Source of the DNA: Bacteroidales bacterium
GTDB taxonomy: Bacteria > Bacteroidota > Bacteroidia > Bacteroidales > UBA932
DNA: 63,165 nucleotides
Assembly: GCA_004552615.1 (NCBI GenBank)
Contig: SFNZ01000004.1
Location: 1-63,165, forward strand
Reading direction: 5' to 3'
Shown: positions 7,411-15,591 of the stretch, piece by piece
Position numbering within the stretch: position 1 is the first letter of the stretch
Layout of the letters: each line of letters starts with the position of its first letter
Notes under the pieces: model-generated
Database searches by the model: none
Told to the model about the DNA's origin: nothing
The model's input: the letters and a program-made list of their open reading frames with translations, nothing else
Translations under genes and position numbers: made by a program

Positions 7411-8061
7411 TTATTTTTTTCTGATTATAGAGAGCCCGTGCCGCACGGGCAATATCATAGTCTCCACCCTCGGGTCTCCGGCAGCAGCTTCGTTGAAATT
7501 CACTATGCCTGAAGTCTGTTTGTCGCCCGGTACTGATTCAGCATATACTTTCCCGTCCCAGAGTACGTCGTCTGCGAGGATGAATCCTCCCGGTCTGGTC
7601 AGCTGTATCGCAAGTTCGTAATAATCAGGATATTCCCTCTTGTTGGCATCAATGAAGACCATGTCGTATGCCCCTTCCGTGCCGCATTTTCCTGCCTCCT
7701 GCCTCATGAACTCAAGGGCATCCCCGATGTGCAGGCTGATCCTGTCCTGAACCCCGGCCCTCCCGAAGCCTTCTTCCGTCAGGTCCTGCAGCTCGTCATT
7801 GATTTCGAGCGTGTCTATGTGCCCTCCTTCAGGAAGGCCGAGCGCAATGCAAATCGTGGAATAACCAGTGAAAGTCCCTATTTCCAGCACCCTCTCCGGA
7901 CGGATCATCCGCGCGAGCATGTACAGGAATGCCCCCTGCACTCTTCCGGACAGCATCCTGGGATAATTCGTCCGGATATTGGTCTGCCGCTCGAGCCAGT
8001 CCAGTGCTTCGTTCCTGAAGGAACAATGTCCCTCGAGGTATTTGTCCAATGCGCTTTCCAT
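7411..8061 (-). CDS. class I SAM-dependent O-methyltransferase (YrrM/TrmR type)
   Basis: The 216-residue Rossmann-fold methyltransferase shows the SAM motif LEIGTFTGYST (residues ~61-71), the acidic loop IDTLEINDEL and the metal/substrate region DMVFIDANKREYPDYYE followed by GGFILADDVLWDGKV. This is the catechol-O-methyltransferase-like family 3, which needs a divalent metal. The bacterial homolog TrmR methylates 5-hydroxyuridine in tRNA, but similar proteins act on small molecules, so the substrate is open. It lies three bases from the M16 peptidase gene upstream and five from the thiamine pyrophosphokinase gene downstream. Confidence 0.88.
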   Translation of the reverse strand: MESALDKYLEGHCSFRNEALDWLERQTNIRTNYPRMLSGRVQGAFLYMLARMIRPERVLEIGTFTGYSTICIALGLPEGGHIDTLEINDELQDLTEEGFGRAGVQDRISLHIGDALEFMRQEAGKCGTEGAYDMVFIDANKREYPDYYELAIQLTRPGGFILADDVLWDGKVYAESVPGDKQTSGIVNFNEAAAGDPRVETMILPVRHGLSIIRKK

Positions 8062-8064
8062 TTC

Positions 8065-9297
8065 CTATATCATTATCATCCTGCTCGTCATTCCCGGAGC
8101 AAAAATCCTGCAGGCCGCTTCCCGGATTTCCGCCGCGGTCACCGACTCAATCTGGCTTATGGTCTCCCCGGTGCTGAAAATCCTGCCGTATGCAAGAAGG
8201 CTTTTCCCCATGCTGAGGCACTGGGATTCACCGTTGTCCGAGCTTATCGCGAGCTGCCCGAGAAGCTGTTTCTTCGCTGCAGCAAGTTTCCGTTCCGAGA
8301 GCTCGAAAGCCTGGATCTTGAGAATCTCCTTCTTCACGGCGGACAGACATTTGTCGAGGTTCTCCTTCTCGCATCCGAGGCAGATGGCCATGATGCCGGT
8401 ATCGGCATATTGTGTATATGAACTCTCCACCCCGTACACCCATCCGTGCTTTTCCCTCAGGACATTGTTCAATATCGAATTGGACGCGGGACCTCCGAGG
8501 ATGTTTCCGAGCAATATTGCCGCCACTCTTTCCCGGCCTCCGTACAGGGACGGGGCGAACCCGCCGATCACGGCATTGGCCTCGTGGTTCTTCTTCACAA
8601 TGGTATCCTCGAACACATTTTCCAATGCAGCCGGGCTGAATACCGTTTCCGTGCACTCTGCCGGGACTCTGCCTCCGAAAGCCTTCTCCGCTATCTTCAG
8701 CACCATTGCCTCCATTTTCTTCTCGTCGATGTCCGCCACCACGGTGAAAGCCATTCTTTCCGGCACGAACTTCTCGGAGACGAACCTGCGCAATTCCCCG
8801 GACGTGATTCCCTTGACGCTCGCCGGCGTGCCCAGAATCGGCATTGACAGCGGATGCCCCTTGAAAAGTTTCTCCTCGAACCTGTCATAAATGTCGTCGG
8901 ACGGGCTGTCTTTGTAGGACTTTATTTCGTCAGTCACGACTCCTCTTTCCGTGCACACTGCCGCTTCCGGGAATGTGGCTTCGGTTGCCAGCTCGAGCAG
9001 CAGCGCCCCGGCCTTCGCCAGGTCCTCCTTCAATACGGTGGAATGCAGCACTATCTCCTCTTTCGTGGTATATGCGTTCAGTTCTCCGCCGAGCCTGTCG
9101 AGATAGGAATTGATGACGGAAGCGCTTTTGCGGCGCGTTCCCTTGAACAGGGTATGCTCCGTGAAATGGGCTATGCCGCTGTGGAATCCCTTCTCGTATC
9201 TCGTCCCGGCTGCTATCCCGAGAGAACAGTAGGCCACGGCCGAACCGCTTCTCCTGACGGCGTATCTGAGTCCGCATCTTGCTGTGCCTGTTATCAT
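8065..9297 (-). CDS. M16 family zinc metallopeptidase (processing-peptidase-like)
   Basis: The 410-residue protein carries the inverted zinc motif HxxEH as HFTEH (His44, Glu47, His48). The third ligand lies in the downstream CTERGVVTDEIKSYKDSPSD region (TERxVVxxEI pattern). The typical family features GELNAYTTKEEIVLHSTVL and the C-terminal half with GGPASNSILNNVLREKHGWVYG (R/Y motif) are present. Length is typical of single-unit M16B enzymes. No signal peptide is visible, so it should act in the cytoplasm or be associated with it. It follows the unknown secreted protein gene by 11 bases. Confidence 0.92.
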   Translation of the reverse strand: MITGTARCGLRYAVRRSGSAVAYCSLGIAAGTRYEKGFHSGIAHFTEHTLFKGTRRKSASVINSYLDRLGGELNAYTTKEEIVLHSTVLKEDLAKAGALLLELATEATFPEAAVCTERGVVTDEIKSYKDSPSDDIYDRFEEKLFKGHPLSMPILGTPASVKGITSGELRRFVSEKFVPERMAFTVVADIDEKKMEAMVLKIAEKAFGGRVPAECTETVFSPAALENVFEDTIVKKNHEANAVIGGFAPSLYGGRERVAAILLGNILGGPASNSILNNVLREKHGWVYGVESSYTQYADTGIMAICLGCEKENLDKCLSAVKKEILKIQAFELSERKLAAAKKQLLGQLAISSDNGESQCLSMGKSLLAYGRIFSTGETISQIESVTAAEIREAACRIFAPGMTSRMIMI

Positions 9298-9308
9298 TGC
9301 CGGGAATC

Positions 9309-10145
9309 CTATTTAGAAGACAACTTAGAAGACAACTTCGATATCTCACCTTTCAGGAAGCCGCGTGAATCAGGCCCTGCGAGCGTATGCTTTTTGAGGT
9401 AATACAGGTCGTGGGTCCTCGCCCCGATAACCATTTTCCAGCATATTGAGCCTTTTTCAGCTGCTGCAGGGGCAACCAGGTAGGAAACCGCCACGTCAGG
9501 GTCTCCTTCGATGAACATGCTGTCGGCCACCTCGTCCTCCACTATCAGGGCTCCCTTGTTCCTGAGCCTTTCTTTCTCGTTTTCGTCCACTGTCTCAGAT
9601 ACTTCGCTTTCGGCAATATACACCTTGCATCCTCCCGGCCTGCGTTTCACGCATGACTTGAGTCCCTTGAATCCTGAAATCAATGACCTGGAAACATAGT
9701 TCTGGATGACGTCCATCAGTCCCGGAAGCATCGAAGTCTCCCTCCCGGACGGTATGTCGGCCGGGCACATCGGAATGCTGATGACCTCGAGCATCCCGTT
9801 GATGTTTTCTGCCCCCGGCTTGCCTTTCGCGAGGGTGAGCATCATGATGCCGGGGAATGCCTCATTCTTGTATGTTGCCTTGACAGGCACGAGGAAATAA
9901 TAGTCCGGATTGGCTTTCAGCCAGTTGAACTCGTCCATGGTGCAGAATTCGAACGGGGATATCGTCCATGTGTTCTTGACGGCTTCCTTGAAAGCCGGGT
10001 CGATGAAGTCATTTCCTGTGAGCACCACTTTCATGGTTTTGACTTCGAAGTCTTTCAGTTTCTCCTTTTTGGTCGTTATCTGGGCCTGGCCGAAGGCGCT
10101 GGCGCTCACTGCCAGCATGGCCAATACAAATATAATTCTTCTCAT
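9309..10145 (-). CDS. conserved secreted protein of unknown function
   Basis: The 278-residue protein has a signal peptide (MRRIIFVLAMLAVSASAFGQ) with a signal peptidase I site after about residue 19. I recognise no catalytic motif. The mature part is mixed alpha/beta with a GNDFIDPAFKEAVKNTW segment, a PDYYFLVPVKATYKNEAFPG strand pair and a cysteine pair in LKSCVKRRPGGCKVY. Bacteroidales genomes carry similar periplasmic proteins of unknown role. The last residues repeat as KLSSKLSSK, from a 12-base tandem duplication (9313-9336) just before the stop. It is the first gene of the minus-strand run ending at 6741. Confidence 0.8.
   Translation of the reverse strand: MRRIIFVLAMLAVSASAFGQAQITTKKEKLKDFEVKTMKVVLTGNDFIDPAFKEAVKNTWTISPFEFCTMDEFNWLKANPDYYFLVPVKATYKNEAFPGIMMLTLAKGKPGAENINGMLEVISIPMCPADIPSGRETSMLPGLMDVIQNYVSRSLISGFKGLKSCVKRRPGGCKVYIAESEVSETVDENEKERLRNKGALIVEDEVADSMFIEGDPDVAVSYLVAPAAAEKGSICWKMVIGARTHDLYYLKKHTLAGPDSRGFLKGEISKLSSKLSSK
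9313..9336. repeat. 12-bp tandem duplication at a gene 3' end
   Basis: TTAGAAGACAAC occurs twice in a row. It encodes the duplicated KLSS at the C-terminus of the secreted protein and looks like a recent slippage event. Confidence 0.8.
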
Positions 10146-10150
10146 AAAGG

Positions 10151-10158
10151 CAAAGTTA
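10151..10158 (-). promoter_or_regulatory. -7 box for the 10145-6741 operon
   Basis: The minus strand reads TAACTTTG (TAnnTTTG), only six bases upstream of the ATG at 10145, so the transcript would be nearly leaderless. CTTG at 10184-10181 is the nearest -33 candidate. Confidence 0.5.
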
Positions 10159-10198
10159 CAAAATTTATAGGTATCTTTGTCAAGATAGATTAATGAAA

Positions 10199-10322
10199 CT
10201 TAAGTTTCGCAGAGCGAAACAACTGCTTTTGAGGCCGAAAGGCCGAGAGTAAGTCCCTTTCCCGGGGAAAGGGATTTAGGAAAAGGGTAGCGTATATATT
10301 GTGCGTTGGCATTTGCCCGCAC
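10199..10322 (+). repeat. dispersed structured repeat, copy A (~124 bp)
   Basis: This intergenic element recurs inverted at 23242-23367 with few differences. It contains three hairpins in order: GTTTCGC-AGA-GCGAAAC (10204-10220), GGCC-GAAA-GGCC (10233-10244), and CCCTTTCCCC-type arms CCCTTTCCCGGGGAAAGGG (10255-10273). A less structured tail ends in GTGCGTTGGC. No ORF spans it. It could be a miniature mobile element or a structured RNA; this copy lies upstream of the HAD phosphatase gene. Confidence 0.8.
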
Positions 10323-10407
10323 AAGAAATTAATCAATTTGAAAGACAACAATTTGCGGCTTTCGAAGCTTGAATTAGTTGATTAGCAATATGTAAGTGAT
10401 AAAAAAG

Positions 10408-11010
10408 ATGTACAGGAATATTGTTTTTGATTTCGGAGCCGTCCTCGTGGACTGGAACCCTCACTACGTCTTCGATCCGTATTTCGGAGACAAGGAAAAG
10501 TCCGATTGGTTCCTCACCAATATCTGCGACAGCAAATGGAACGCGCAGATGGACTGCGGCAAGCCTTTCGCGCAGGGCGTGGCCGAACTCTCCGCGGAGC
10601 ATCCTGAGTGGAAGAAGGAGATAGAACTCTACTGGCACAGGTGGAAAGATATGATGGGAGATGCGATACCGGGGATGTATGAGCTTGTCAAGGAGCTGAA
10701 AGACAAGGGCTTCAGGATTTACGGGCTCACCAACTGGTCGAACGAGACATTCTATACGATATGCGATGACTATCCGGTATTCTCCCTGCTTGACGGCAAG
10801 GTAGTGTCAGGCGACGAGCGCCTCATCAAGCCGGACCCTGCAATATTCCGCCTGCTGCTTGACAGGTTCGGGCTCGAGGCAGGGGAGAGCATATTCGTGG
10901 ATGACAACAGGGCCAATGTCGAAGCGGCTTCCGGAGTGGGGATGAAAGGGCTTCGGTTCGTTTCGGCGGACCAGCTGCGGGAAGATCTACGTACACTCGG
11001 AATTAACTGA
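10408..11010 (+). CDS. HAD-superfamily phosphatase (YihX-like)
   Basis: The ~200-residue enzyme shows the four HAD motifs: nucleophile region IVFDFGAVLVDW (Asp as nucleophile, with the Gly variant at the second position known from YihX-like sugar phosphatases), motif II LTNWSNET, motif III Lys in IKPDPAIF, and motif IV FVDDNRANVEAA. The cap is helical (residues ~15-85). I chose ATG 10408, which gives the usual MYRNIVFDFG start; a GTG at 10396 would add four residues. Related enzymes hydrolyse alpha-glucose-1-phosphate or other small phosphates, so the substrate is uncertain. dnaX follows 13 bases downstream. Confidence 0.9.
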   Translation: MYRNIVFDFGAVLVDWNPHYVFDPYFGDKEKSDWFLTNICDSKWNAQMDCGKPFAQGVAELSAEHPEWKKEIELYWHRWKDMMGDAIPGMYELVKELKDKGFRIYGLTNWSNETFYTICDDYPVFSLLDGKVVSGDERLIKPDPAIFRLLLDRFGLEAGESIFVDDNRANVEAASGVGMKGLRFVSADQLREDLRTLGIN

Positions 11011-11023
11011 TGAACAATGATTT

Positions 11024-12844
11024 ATGGCTGAAAATACACAATATATCGTCTCTGCGAGGAAATATCGCCCGGATTCTTTCGAGAGTCTCATCGGGCAGGA
11101 CAATATCGTCCGCATCCTCAAGAACTCCATAACCAGGGGCAAGCTCGGACACGCTTATCTGTTCTGCGGTCCGAGAGGTGTGGGCAAGACCAGTGCCGCC
11201 AGGATTTTCGCGAAGATAATCAATTGCTCTTCACCGACTCCGGACATGGAACCTTGCGGTGAATGTGAATCCTGCGTTTCTTTCAGGGAGGGTAGGTCAT
11301 ATTGCATACACGAGCTCGACGCCGCCTCCAACAACGGCGTGGATGACATCAAGGCACTTATCGACCAGGTCCAGATTCCTCCCCAGGTGGGACGTTACAG
11401 CGTCTATATCATCGACGAGGTCCACATGCTGAGCCAGGCTGCGTTCAACTCGTTCCTCAAGACCCTCGAGGAACCGCCTGCCCACGCGATTTTCATCCTC
11501 GCCACCACCGAGAAACACAAGATTCTCCCGACCATCCTGTCGAGGTGCCAGACTTATGATTTCAACAGGATAAGCATTCCGGATATCGTGCGGAATCTCA
11601 GGGGAATTGCCGGAAAAGAAGGGATAAACATAGATGATGAGTCCCTGCACATCATAGCGAGGAAGGCTGACGGGGCGATGCGCGACGCATTGACCATTTT
11701 CGACCAGACCGTGGCGTTCTGCGGCAATGAGGTGAAGTACGGGGACGTGATGAGGAACCTGAATGTGCTGGACTACGAGCATTGTTTCAGGCTCACTGCT
11801 TCGATGCTTGCAAATGATTATGCTTCAGCTCTTTCAGAATTTGACAGCATACTTTCCAAGGGATTCAATGCATTGTATTTCACGGCCTCGCTGAGTTCGC
11901 ATTTCCGCAATCTGATAGTGGCCAGGACCGGGTCGCTCGAAGCCTTGCTCGAGTTTCCGGACTCCCTGAAGATGAAATACAGGGAGCAGGCTGAGAAATG
12001 TTCTCTCCAGTTCCTGTACGATGCGCTTTCTGTCACGGTTCAATGCGAGAGCGGCTACAAGGAGAGCATCAATCCGAGGCTGCATATAGAGTTCGCGCTG
12101 ATGAAGCTTTGTTTCCTGACGGGCGGGCCTGTATCCTTGAAGCAGGGAGCGGCTGCCACGCGTCTTCAGGTTCCGGTTGCGGCTCCGGCAGGCGCTGCTC
12201 CGGGGAATGCGGCTCCGGAAGTGACTGCACCGTCTGCTGCATCCTCTGCTCCGGCTCCGGTACAAAAGGCTCCGTCTGCTGCCAGCCAGGAGCCCCAGGC
12301 CACGGCAACACAGCCTGCTGCGCCTCGCGCGGATGACGCTTCTGCCGAAGAGCCTGCCAAGCCGAGGAGACGTTCTGCAAGGTCGGCTGCCGCTGCGCTG
12401 TCCATTGACGCCATCAAGGAGAAGGATTCCGCTGATGCAAAGCCTGCCGGGATTCCTGAGCGGACTGACAGGATTCCTGGGGATGAGGAGATTATGGCCA
12501 AGTGGAAAGAACTCCCGGCCGCTTATGCTTCAAGGCCGAGGCTTGCCGGAACTCTTGCCAATTCGAGGGTGGACATCATCACGAAGGACGGTTACAAGCA
12601 GATTGATTTCCACGTGGTCAATCTCGCACAGAAGAAATGGATCGAGGAGGTGCTGTTGCGCGAACTGGAAGGGAAGATGCAGCAGGCTCTCGGTTCCTCT
12701 GCCGTGCGCCTGAATGTGGAGGTGCTCCCTGAAGAGAAGGTGGAGAAAAAGATTTATTTGCCGGGGGAAAAGGCTGAAGTCCTGATGTCCTCCAATGAGG
12801 AGGTCAAGAATTTCGTCCTGGATCTGGACCTCGATGTGAAATGA
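11024..12844 (+). CDS. dnaX: DNA polymerase III subunit gamma/tau
   Basis: The 606-residue clamp-loader ATPase shows Walker A GPRGVGKT (residues 49-56), four zinc cysteines (C68, C78, C81, C84), Walker B IIDEVHML and the SRC arginine finger in LSRCQTYDF. Domain III spans about residues 240-370. From ~375 to 455 the chain is an Ala/Pro-rich linker (APAGAAPG, APAPVQ), followed by a tau-type C-terminal domain (~485-600). I see no classic slippery A-run with a downstream hairpin that would produce a separate gamma form. Confidence 0.96.
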   Translation: MAENTQYIVSARKYRPDSFESLIGQDNIVRILKNSITRGKLGHAYLFCGPRGVGKTSAARIFAKIINCSSPTPDMEPCGECESCVSFREGRSYCIHELDAASNNGVDDIKALIDQVQIPPQVGRYSVYIIDEVHMLSQAAFNSFLKTLEEPPAHAIFILATTEKHKILPTILSRCQTYDFNRISIPDIVRNLRGIAGKEGINIDDESLHIIARKADGAMRDALTIFDQTVAFCGNEVKYGDVMRNLNVLDYEHCFRLTASMLANDYASALSEFDSILSKGFNALYFTASLSSHFRNLIVARTGSLEALLEFPDSLKMKYREQAEKCSLQFLYDALSVTVQCESGYKESINPRLHIEFALMKLCFLTGGPVSLKQGAAATRLQVPVAAPAGAAPGNAAPEVTAPSAASSAPAPVQKAPSAASQEPQATATQPAAPRADDASAEEPAKPRRRSARSAAAALSIDAIKEKDSADAKPAGIPERTDRIPGDEEIMAKWKELPAAYASRPRLAGTLANSRVDIITKDGYKQIDFHVVNLAQKKWIEEVLLRELEGKMQQALGSSAVRLNVEVLPEEKVEKKIYLPGEKAEVLMSSNEEVKNFVLDLDLDVK

Positions 12845-12867
12845 TTATCAAATAATTACAGAATACG

Positions 12868-13749
12868 ATGAAGCTTCATTGTGAAAATCTTGTCAAGAAA
12901 TACGGTGTGAGGACTGTCGTCAAGGGCGTCTCCATGGAGGTGAGCCAGGGCGAGATCGTGGGATTTCTCGGGCCTAACGGAGCCGGCAAGACCACCAGTT
13001 TCTATATGATTACAGGCCAGATAGTTCCGAATGACGGAAGGATATTCCTCGACGACGAGGAGATTACCGGCCTGCCGATGTTCAAGCGTGCCCAGAAGGG
13101 TGTCGGATATCTGCCCCAGGAGGCGTCGGTCTTCAGGAAGATGTCCGTGGAGGACAATATCATGTCCGTGATGGAGCTTTCCGACATGACCAGGCAGGAG
13201 CGTCAGGAGCGTCTCGAGTCGCTGATTGACGAGTTCAATCTGTCCAAGGTCAGGAAGAGTCTCGGAATCCAGCTCTCCGGAGGTGAGAGAAGGCGTTGCG
13301 AGATAGCGAGGGCTCTTGCCATCGACCCGAAGTTCATTCTTCTGGACGAGCCTTTCGCGGGTGTGGACCCGATTGCCGTGGAGGATATCCAGTATATCAT
13401 TGCCAAGCTCAAGTACAAGAATATCGGGGTCATCATCACGGACCACAATGTGGGTGAGACCCTGGCCATTATTGACAGGGCTTATCTTCTGTATGAGGGT
13501 ACGATTCTTCAGTCGGGCAGTCCGGAGGCTCTTGCGGCGGACGAGGATGTACGTACGAAGTATCTCGGTTCGGGATTCGTGCTGAAGCGTTCCCCGGCGG
13601 TTGAAAGGGCCCGCGCAGAGTGCCAGCCCCGGTGGGGCACGGGGAAAGAATTCCCCGGCACCCCTTCGGTCGCTTCGCTCCGGAATCTTATCCTATATAA
13701 ACGTAGTCACGGATGTCCTGGGGGGAGACCGGATTGCCGCCGAGGATGA
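12868..13749 (+). CDS. lptB: LPS export ABC ATPase LptB with unusual C-terminal extension
   Basis: The ATPase powers LPS transport from the inner membrane with LptFG. Walker A is GPNGAGKTT (35-43), the signature is LSGGERRR, Walker B is FILLDEPFAGVDP, and the switch is ITDHNVGET. The canonical protein would end near YLGSGFVLKR (residue 241). Here the frame stays open for 52 more residues (ERARAECQPRWGTGK onward), running through a GC-rich hairpin (13640-13657) and 62 bases into the convergent response-regulator gene. The extension has no recognisable fold; it looks like loss of the normal stop codon or insertion of a small element at the 3' end. Confidence 0.93.
   Translation: MKLHCENLVKKYGVRTVVKGVSMEVSQGEIVGFLGPNGAGKTTSFYMITGQIVPNDGRIFLDDEEITGLPMFKRAQKGVGYLPQEASVFRKMSVEDNIMSVMELSDMTRQERQERLESLIDEFNLSKVRKSLGIQLSGGERRRCEIARALAIDPKFILLDEPFAGVDPIAVEDIQYIIAKLKYKNIGVIITDHNVGETLAIIDRAYLLYEGTILQSGSPEALAADEDVRTKYLGSGFVLKRSPAVERARAECQPRWGTGKEFPGTPSVASLRNLILYKRSHGCPGGRPDCRRG
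13640..13657. other. hairpin between convergent genes, inside the lptB extension
   Basis: CGGGGAA pairs with TTCCCCG around a 4-base loop. It is flanked by further GC-rich self-complementary sequence (GGGGCAC before, GGCACCCC after). It lacks a T-run on the plus strand, so it is not a clean intrinsic terminator. It may have helped remove the original lptB stop. Confidence 0.5.
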
Positions 13750-14761
13750 GAAGACGCTCCACGACATTGCGCAGCTCGCGGATATTTCCGGTCCAGCTCT
13801 TGTCCTGCAACATTTTCACGGCTTCAGGGGAGAAAGCCTTCCGGGTCATTCCCGATTCGGTGCATCTGAGCCTGTGGTAGAGATCCTCCCTGAAAGTGCC
13901 TTTCGCTATCTCCTCCTTCAGGTCCTTGTTGGTGGCGGCCACGACCCTCACGTCCACGACGATGTCCTTGTCGCTTCCCACTCTCGAGAGCTTCTTCTCC
14001 TGAAGCACCCTCAGCACCTTCGCCTGGGCGGAAAGACTCATGTCGCCTATCTCGTCGAGGAACAGGGTGCCCCCGTCCGCCTGCTCGAATTTTCCTTTAT
14101 GCTGCTTGATGGCCGATGTGAACGCCCCCTTCTCATGCCCGAAAAGCTCGCTCTCTATGAGCTCCGACGGAATCGCCGCACAGTTCACCTCGATATAAGG
14201 CATTGCACTGCGCGCACTTTGCTGGTGCAAGCTCCTCGCAACCAGTTCCTTGCCCGATCCGTTGGATCCTGTGATGAGCACTCTCGCGTCAGTCGGGGCC
14301 ACCTTCTCTATCATTTCCCTGAGATGTGCCATCGGTGCCGATTCCCCGACCATCTGCCTGCCATAGACCTTCTTCTTCAGGCTCGTGTTCTCCGCCACGA
14401 TGGAGGTGTGCTCGGTGGCATTCTTGATGGTGATAAGTATCCTGTTGAGGTCCAATGGCTTCTGTATGAAGTCGAAGGCTCCGTGCTTGATGCAGTCCAC
14501 GGCCGTGTCTATGTCCCCGTGACCTGATATCATGACGATGGCAGAGTCAATACCTTCGCTCTTGAGCTTGTCCAGGACTTCGGTACCTTCCATGTTCGGC
14601 ATCTTGATGTCGCAGAATATCACGTCATATCTCTCTTTCTCGGCCAATGCAATGCCAGTCGGGCCGTCTTCAGCCACATCTACAGAATATCCTTCGTCCG
14701 AAAGAATTTCACGGAACGAGTTGCGGATTGACCTCTCGTCATCGACAATAAGAATTTTCAT
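13688..14761 (-). CDS. NtrC-family sigma-54 response regulator with internal deletion
   Basis: The 357-residue regulator has a receiver domain (MKILIVDDERS start, phospho-acceptor Asp51 in VIFCDIKMP, Lys in IQKPLDL) and a sigma-54 AAA+ domain: Walker A GSNGSGKE (165-172), the contact loop as GAFTSA (usually GAFTGA), Walker B TLFLDEIGD (~232-240) and the arginine finger region FREDLYHRL. It stops after NIRELRNVVERLLIL without a Fis-type HTH. Oddity: after FREDLYHRL the normal 'VIxIxxPPLRERxEDIxxLxxxF' block of about 28 residues is absent and the sequence resumes at CTESGMTRKAFSPEAV. I start it at the in-frame ATG 14761, where the receiver domain begins. The NtrY-like kinase at 18270 is a possible partner. 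Confidence 0.9.
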   Translation of the reverse strand: MKILIVDDERSIRNSFREILSDEGYSVDVAEDGPTGIALAEKERYDVIFCDIKMPNMEGTEVLDKLKSEGIDSAIVMISGHGDIDTAVDCIKHGAFDFIQKPLDLNRILITIKNATEHTSIVAENTSLKKKVYGRQMVGESAPMAHLREMIEKVAPTDARVLITGSNGSGKELVARSLHQQSARSAMPYIEVNCAAIPSELIESELFGHEKGAFTSAIKQHKGKFEQADGGTLFLDEIGDMSLSAQAKVLRVLQEKKLSRVGSDKDIVVDVRVVAATNKDLKEEIAKGTFREDLYHRLRCTESGMTRKAFSPEAVKMLQDKSWTGNIRELRNVVERLLILGGNPVSPQDIRDYVYIG

Positions 14762-14861
14762 CAGAATAGAATCAGTTTGAATTGTTGTTAAATATCCGGC
14801 GTTCCTGTCAAGCAAATATCGTGCACACCGCGTCAGGCTCAATAAAACTTGGGATTCCCCC

Positions 14862-14902
14862 AAAAAAAGAACCGGCCGGAAGACCCCGCAGCCATTTCCG
14901 GC
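14862..14902 (-). terminator. intrinsic terminator after efp
   Basis: On the minus strand GCCGGAA (14902-14896) pairs with TTCCGGC (14881-14875), followed by CGGTTC and a run of seven T (14868-14862). It lies 40 bases beyond the efp stop codon. Confidence 0.75.
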
Positions 14903-14941
14903 AGCGACCCTTTCAGCCAGTCCGTAGAATATTTCAGTGGA

Positions 14942-15505
14942 TTACACTCTCTGTCCGTAAGAACGGTCCGTGGTGTTCACGGTGATGGTGTCGTCCTGAT
15001 TGATGAAGAGCGGAACCATGATCTTGGCACCGGTCTCGAGAGTACACTCCTTGAGTGCGCTGGTGGAGGCTGTATTGCCCTTCACTGCAGGCTCGGTGTA
15101 AGTCACCTTGAGAGTTACGTATGTAGGGAGCTCGCAGGTGAGGCATCTTTCCTCGTCCACTACGAACATCATCTCCACGTGCTGGCCCTCTTTCATGAGG
15201 TCTGCGTTCTCAACCACGTCGTGAGGCAGGTGAATCTGCTCGAAGGTCTCCTCGTGCATGAAGTTGAAACCGTCCTCGTCAGAATAGAGGAACTGGTACG
15301 GACGTCTTTCGACGTTGATGGTCTCCACTTTGGCACCTGCGGTGAATGTGTTTTCAAGGATACGACCGTTCTCGAGGTTGCGGAGTTTTGTCTTTACGAA
15401 TGCTGGACCCTTACCCGGCTTTACGTGCTGGAAATACACGATCATGCACGGCTTGCCGTTGTAGTTGAGGTACATTCCGTTTTTGAAATCAGCTGTTGTT
15501 GCCAT
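14942..15505 (-). CDS. efp: elongation factor P
   Basis: The 187-residue, three-domain factor relieves ribosome stalling at polyproline. The N-terminal KOW-like domain carries the tip loop KPGKGPAF with Lys32 as the conserved modification site. The C-terminal S1-like OB fold contains VTYTEPAVKGNTAS and ends in the conserved VNTTDRSYGQRV. Length and motifs are standard. It is flanked by its own promoter (15557-15587) and a terminator (14862-14902), so it is probably monocistronic. Confidence 0.97.
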   Translation of the reverse strand: MATTADFKNGMYLNYNGKPCMIVYFQHVKPGKGPAFVKTKLRNLENGRILENTFTAGAKVETINVERRPYQFLYSDEDGFNFMHEETFEQIHLPHDVVENADLMKEGQHVEMMFVVDEERCLTCELPTYVTLKVTYTEPAVKGNTASTSALKECTLETGAKIMVPLFINQDDTITVNTTDRSYGQRV

Positions 15506-15556
15506 ATATAAATATTGATTTGTCCAAATGTCTGCAAATTCCTACAATTTCCGGCG

Positions 15557-15587
15557 CAAATTTATAAAATTGCAGGCGAAATGCAAA
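15557..15587 (-). promoter_or_regulatory. efp promoter
   Basis: The minus strand reads TTTG (15587-15584), exactly 19 bases, then TAAATTTG (15564-15557): a full match to the Bacteroidota sigma-70-type promoter. The ATG is 51 bases downstream. Confidence 0.8.
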
Positions 15588-15591
15588 ATTT

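Noticed and set aside
11024..12844. Programmed frameshift in dnaX to make gamma
   Set aside because: No slippery A6-A7 run with a downstream stem was found in the linker region. The Ala/Pro linker is a normal tau feature.
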